Below are positions 6,946 through 9,626 of a stretch of 9,626 nucleotides of DNA, piece by piece. The stretch lies in the NCBI GenBank assembly GCA_913773715.1, contig CAJYHD010000656.1, positions 1 through 9,626 on the forward strand, given 5' to 3'. Both the position numbers and the translations under genes were made by a program. Below the pieces are notes generated by a model. That model searched no databases. It saw only the letters and a program-made list of their open reading frames with translations, and was not told the DNA's origin. Source of the stretch: an uncultured Sphingobium sp. GTDB lineage: Bacteria > Pseudomonadota > Alphaproteobacteria > Sphingomonadales > Sphingomonadaceae. The first letter of the stretch is position 1, and each line of letters opens with the position of its first letter.

Positions 6946-7034
6946 CGTCATTCCCACGGAGGCGGGAATCCATCTCACGCCTTATCGACTTGGGCGAAGG
7001 CCGGAGATGGATTCCCGTTTCCACGGGAATGACG
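6946..7034. repeat. REP-like pair of inverted palindromes
   Basis: Two arms of about 31 bp (6946-6976 and 7003-7034, starting CGTCATTCCC and ending GGGAATGACG) are inverted copies differing at only a few positions around the middle. They flank a 26 bp centre. Each arm is itself a hairpin: ATTCCC-N8-GGGAAT at 6950-6969 and the stronger ATTCCCGT-TTCC-ACGGGAAT at 7011-7030. This nested layout resembles paired REP/BIME-type elements that are dispersed between genes in many Proteobacteria. It fills most of the 129 bp between manD and the transporter, and its right end abuts the transporter's ribosome binding site. It could stabilise the manD message or partly terminate transcription. Confidence 0.8.
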
Positions 7035-7047
7035 AGGGGGGTTGGTA

Positions 7048-8343
7048 ATGGGTAAGTCCTCCATCCCCAAACCCTCCGGCAAGGTCCGCTGGATCGTCTG
7101 CGGGCTGCTTTTTGCAGCCGTGGTGCTGAGCTATGTCGACAGGCTCGTTCTCCCGACGCTCAAGCCCGATCTTCAGGCGCGCTACGGTTGGAGCGAGAGC
7201 GGCTATGCCGACCTCGCCATCTGGTTCCAGGCAGGCTATGGCATCGCCTATGTCGTCTTCGGGCGCCTGATCGACCGGATCGGCGCGCGCACTGGTTATG
7301 CGCTCGCCGTCGCGCTGTGGACGATCGGGCATGTTGCGCACATCTTCTTCACTTCGACCGCAGGGATGCTGCTAGCCCGCATTCCGCTGGCGATCGGGGA
7401 GGCGGGGACATTCCCAGCCGCGATTGCAGCAACCAACGAATGGTTTCCGAAGAAGGAGCGCGCCCTCGCGATCGGCATCTTCAATGCCGGGTCCAATGTC
7501 GGCGCGATCCTGACGCCGCTAATCGTACCGATCATTGCGGTGACGCTGGGCTGGCGCTGGGCCTTCATCCTGACGGGCCTGCTGACGGTCATCTGGCTCG
7601 CCGCCTGGCTGACCTTCTACCGTCGCCCGCGTGAGAAGGCGTCGCTCAGCCCCGAAGAACTGGCCTGGATCGAAACCGATCCCGTCGAGCCGCAGTGCCC
7701 CGTCAAATGGGCGGCGCTGTTCCGCCATCGTCAGACATGGGCCTACATGGCCGGGCGCTTCCTGATCGATCCGGTGTGGTGGACGTTCCTGTTCTGGCTG
7801 CCCGATTTCTTCAACAAGCAATATGGCGTCAAAATGCTGGACTTCGGTCCGCCTTTGATCGCCGTCTATCTGATGGCAGACATCGGTTCGATCGCGGGCG
7901 GCTGGGCGTCGTCGCGCTTCATGGGCCGGGGCTGGAGTGTCAACCGCGCGCGCAAGACGGCGATGTTCCTCGCGGCACTCTGCGCCGTGCCGATCGCCTT
8001 CGCCACGCAGGCCCCAAACATGTGGGTGGCGGTCAGCTTCATCGGCCTCGCCTGCGCCGGACATCAGGGTTTTTCCGCCAACCTCTATGCGCTGCCGGGT
8101 GACGTCTTCCCGCGCTGGATGGCCGGATCGGTCGTCGGCCTCGGCGGTCTGTCAGGAGCGATCGGCGGCATGTTGATGGCGAAGTTCGCGGGCATGATCC
8201 TCGAAACCGTCGGCAGTTTCGGTCCGATCTTCATCGTCGCGTCCTGCGCCTATCTCGTGGCGCTCGGAACCATCCACCTCATTCTGCCCCGATATCAGCT
8301 GGCCCACGCTGGCGTCCCCGGCGATCAAGGAGCTTCGTCTTGA
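7048..8343 (+). CDS. exuT: MFS hexuronate transporter, ExuT/ACS family
   Basis: Encodes 431 aa with about 12 hydrophobic membrane segments; probably an inner-membrane proton symporter for D-glucuronate and related hexuronates. SYVDRLVL (28-35) in the first segment, the MFS loop motif GRLIDRIGAR (72-81), and the block GEAGTFPAA (118-126) followed by NEWFPKKERALAIGIFNAGS (130-149) are hallmarks of the anion:cation symporter family that includes ExuT and GudP. A second MFS-like loop motif follows the seventh segment. ATG 7048 has GAGGGGGG (7034-7041 region) 6-7 nt upstream; a TTG at 7042 would add two residues. The gene follows the palindromic element after manD, and its stop TGA overlaps the TTG start of uxaC. 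The substrate is inferred from family and neighbours. Relatives carry galactonate, glucarate or phthalate. Confidence 0.88.
   Translation: MGKSSIPKPSGKVRWIVCGLLFAAVVLSYVDRLVLPTLKPDLQARYGWSESGYADLAIWFQAGYGIAYVVFGRLIDRIGARTGYALAVALWTIGHVAHIFFTSTAGMLLARIPLAIGEAGTFPAAIAATNEWFPKKERALAIGIFNAGSNVGAILTPLIVPIIAVTLGWRWAFILTGLLTVIWLAAWLTFYRRPREKASLSPEELAWIETDPVEPQCPVKWAALFRHRQTWAYMAGRFLIDPVWWTFLFWLPDFFNKQYGVKMLDFGPPLIAVYLMADIGSIAGGWASSRFMGRGWSVNRARKTAMFLAALCAVPIAFATQAPNMWVAVSFIGLACAGHQGFSANLYALPGDVFPRWMAGSVVGLGGLSGAIGGMLMAKFAGMILETVGSFGPIFIVASCAYLVALGTIHLILPRYQLAHAGVPGDQGASS
8327..8332 (+). promoter_or_regulatory. Shine-Dalgarno that sets the TTG start of uxaC
   Basis: AAGGAG, 7 nt before TTG 8340, lies inside the end of the transporter gene. 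It is a near-ideal site and is the main reason to start uxaC at a TTG that overlaps the preceding stop codon (TTGA, 8340-8343). Confidence 0.8.
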
Positions 8344-9626
8344 CCAAACCTCTCCGCCTTCATCCCGATCGTCTGTTCCCGTCCGATCCGCACACCCGCG
8401 ATGTGGCGCGCGCGCTCTACCAGACGATCAAGGATCTGCCGATCATCAGCCCGCACGGCCATACCGATCCGCGCTGGTTCGCCTATGACGAAGCTTTCGC
8501 CAATCCGGCCGACCTGCTGATCGTTCCGGATCACTATGTTTTCCGCATGCTTTTCAGCCAAGGGGTCATGCTGGAGGATCTGGGCGTTCCCACCGTCGAT
8601 GGCAGCTTCACTGCCAGCGATCCGCGCGCGATCTGGCGCCTCTTCGCTGAACGCTATCACCTGTTTCGCGGAACACCGTCGCGGATGTGGCTCGACTGGG
8701 TTTTCGCAGAAGCGTTCGGCATCGACGTCCGTCTGGAGGCGGAGACGGCGGATCATTATTACGATGTGATCGACGCCGCGCTCAAAACGCCGGAATTCCG
8801 GCCCCGCGCGTTATTCGAGCGTTATAATATCGAAGTCATTGCCACGACCGAAGGCCCGCTCGATCCGCTGAAGCACCACCGTGCAATCCGGGAGTCGGGC
8901 TGGGGCGGTAGGGTCGTTACCGCCTATCGCCCCGATCCCGTACTTGACCCGGACGATCCGCGCTTTATCGCGAATGTCCGCGCCTTCTGCGAGATGACGG
9001 GCGAGGATGCGGGCAGCTTTGCCGGTTATCTGCGCGCGCATCAAAAGCGCCGCGCCGACTTCCGCGAAGCAGGTGCGACCTCGACAGACCACGGCCATCC
9101 CTCGGCCTTCACTGCCGACCTGCCCCGCGCCGAAATCGAGGCGCTCTATGCCAAGGTCATGGCCGGGCCGGTCACCGCGCAGGAAGCGAAACTGTTCCGC
9201 GGCCATATGCTGGTGGAAATGGCGCGCATGTCGATCGAGGACGGCATGGTGATGCAGCTTCATCCCGGCGTTCATCGCAACCACAATGCCTCTGTGCTCG
9301 CGCGTTTCGGCAAGGACAAGGGCGGCGACATCCCGACCGCAGGCGAGTTCGTCAGGGCGTTGAAGCCATTGCTCGATCTCTATGGCAGCGATCCACGCCT
9401 GACGCTCATTCTCTTCACGCTGGACGAGGATGTCTATTCGCGCGAACTCGCGCCGCTCGCCGGTCATTATCCCGCGCTCAAGCTCGGTCCGCCCTGGTGG
9501 TTCCATAACAGCCCCGAAGGTATGCGCCGCTTCCGCGAACGCGCGACCGAGACGGCGGGCTTCTACAATACGGTCGGGTTCAATGACGACACCCGCGCCT
9601 TCCTCTCGATCCCCGCCCGCCACGAT
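8340..9626 (+). CDS. uxaC: Uronate (glucuronate) isomerase, 3' end beyond window
   Basis: 429 codons are open to the window edge; UxaC is usually about 470 aa, so roughly the last 40 residues are missing. It isomerises D-glucuronate to D-fructuronate (and D-galacturonate to D-tagaturonate) in the cytoplasm and is a divergent member of the amidohydrolase superfamily. The metal-binding HxH is at His39/His41 (SPHGHTDPRW, 37-46). Other family blocks are STDHGHPSA (248-256), QLHPGVHRNHN (306-316), GPPWWFHN (383-390) and FNDDTRAFLS (414-423), whose Asp417 fits the conserved Asp of the eighth strand. The start is TTG 8340, four bases overlapping the transporter stop, with AAGGAG 7 nt upstream; the next in-frame Met codon is over 60 codons in and past the HxH motif. 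The overlap implies translational coupling. No stop or frameshift is seen in the visible part. Confidence 0.95.
   Translation, partial: MTKPLRLHPDRLFPSDPHTRDVARALYQTIKDLPIISPHGHTDPRWFAYDEAFANPADLLIVPDHYVFRMLFSQGVMLEDLGVPTVDGSFTASDPRAIWRLFAERYHLFRGTPSRMWLDWVFAEAFGIDVRLEAETADHYYDVIDAALKTPEFRPRALFERYNIEVIATTEGPLDPLKHHRAIRESGWGGRVVTAYRPDPVLDPDDPRFIANVRAFCEMTGEDAGSFAGYLRAHQKRRADFREAGATSTDHGHPSAFTADLPRAEIEALYAKVMAGPVTAQEAKLFRGHMLVEMARMSIEDGMVMQLHPGVHRNHNASVLARFGKDKGGDIPTAGEFVRALKPLLDLYGSDPRLTLILFTLDEDVYSRELAPLAGHYPALKLGPPWWFHNSPEGMRRFRERATETAGFYNTVGFNDDTRAFLSIPARHD

Noticed and set aside
5674..6978. 434-codon open frame antisense to manD
   Set aside because: ManD on the plus strand is unmistakable with all catalytic residues. 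The antisense frame has no recognisable domain and is the usual by-product of GC-rich codon bias.
6946..7034. CRISPR or attenuator reading of the palindromic element
   Set aside because: There are only two inverted arms with no direct repeats or spacers, so it is not CRISPR. No leader peptide or U-tract supports a classical attenuator.
8811..9623. 270-codon open frame antisense to uxaC
   Set aside because: The uxaC frame runs on the other strand without a break and carries the family motifs. The antisense translation looks like low-information shadow sequence.

Overview
The window is GC-rich alphaproteobacterial DNA, most likely from a sphingomonad (Sphingomonas, Sphingobium or Novosphingobium). 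This rests on the codon use, the strong resemblance of the mannonate dehydratase to the characterised Novosphingobium enzyme (every active-site residue I recall lines up with a constant offset of one), and an intergenic palindrome of the CGTCATTCCC type that is common in this group. No taxonomic search was run.

Layout. (1) 27-464, minus: a small exported EF-hand protein with a Pro/Ala-rich linker. (2) 745-2061, plus: purB, adenylosuccinate lyase, a housekeeping gene transcribed away from the EF-hand gene across a 280 bp spacer. (3) 2069-5351, minus: a two-gene unit of a secreted GH67 alpha-glucuronidase followed by a LacI-family regulator. The regulator converges on purB with only 7 bp between their stop codons. 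(4) 5352-5706: a 355 bp divergent control region holding a LacI-type operator, a candidate promoter and the decayed 3' end of a GH3 glycoside hydrolase gene. (5) 5707 to the window end, plus: manD (D-mannonate dehydratase), a REP-like double hairpin, an ExuT-type hexuronate transporter, and uxaC (uronate isomerase). uxaC starts at a TTG inside the transporter's stop and is cut off by the window edge.

How the genes fit together. The region from 2069 onward is a glucuronoxylan side-chain / glucuronate utilisation locus. The exported GH67 enzyme frees (4-O-methyl-)D-glucuronate from xylo-oligosaccharides. The MFS symporter would import the hexuronate, UxaC isomerises D-glucuronate to D-fructuronate, and ManD dehydrates D-mannonate to 2-keto-3-deoxy-D-gluconate. 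The reductase between the last two (UxuB, fructuronate to mannonate) is not in the window and would be expected beyond 9626. The LacI regulator probably controls both arms through the 14 bp operator at 5426-5439.

The chemistry is well known; I do not see a new enzymatic system. The most noteworthy features are the GH3 relic just upstream of manD, the compact operator/promoter, and the palindromic element inserted inside the plus-strand operon.
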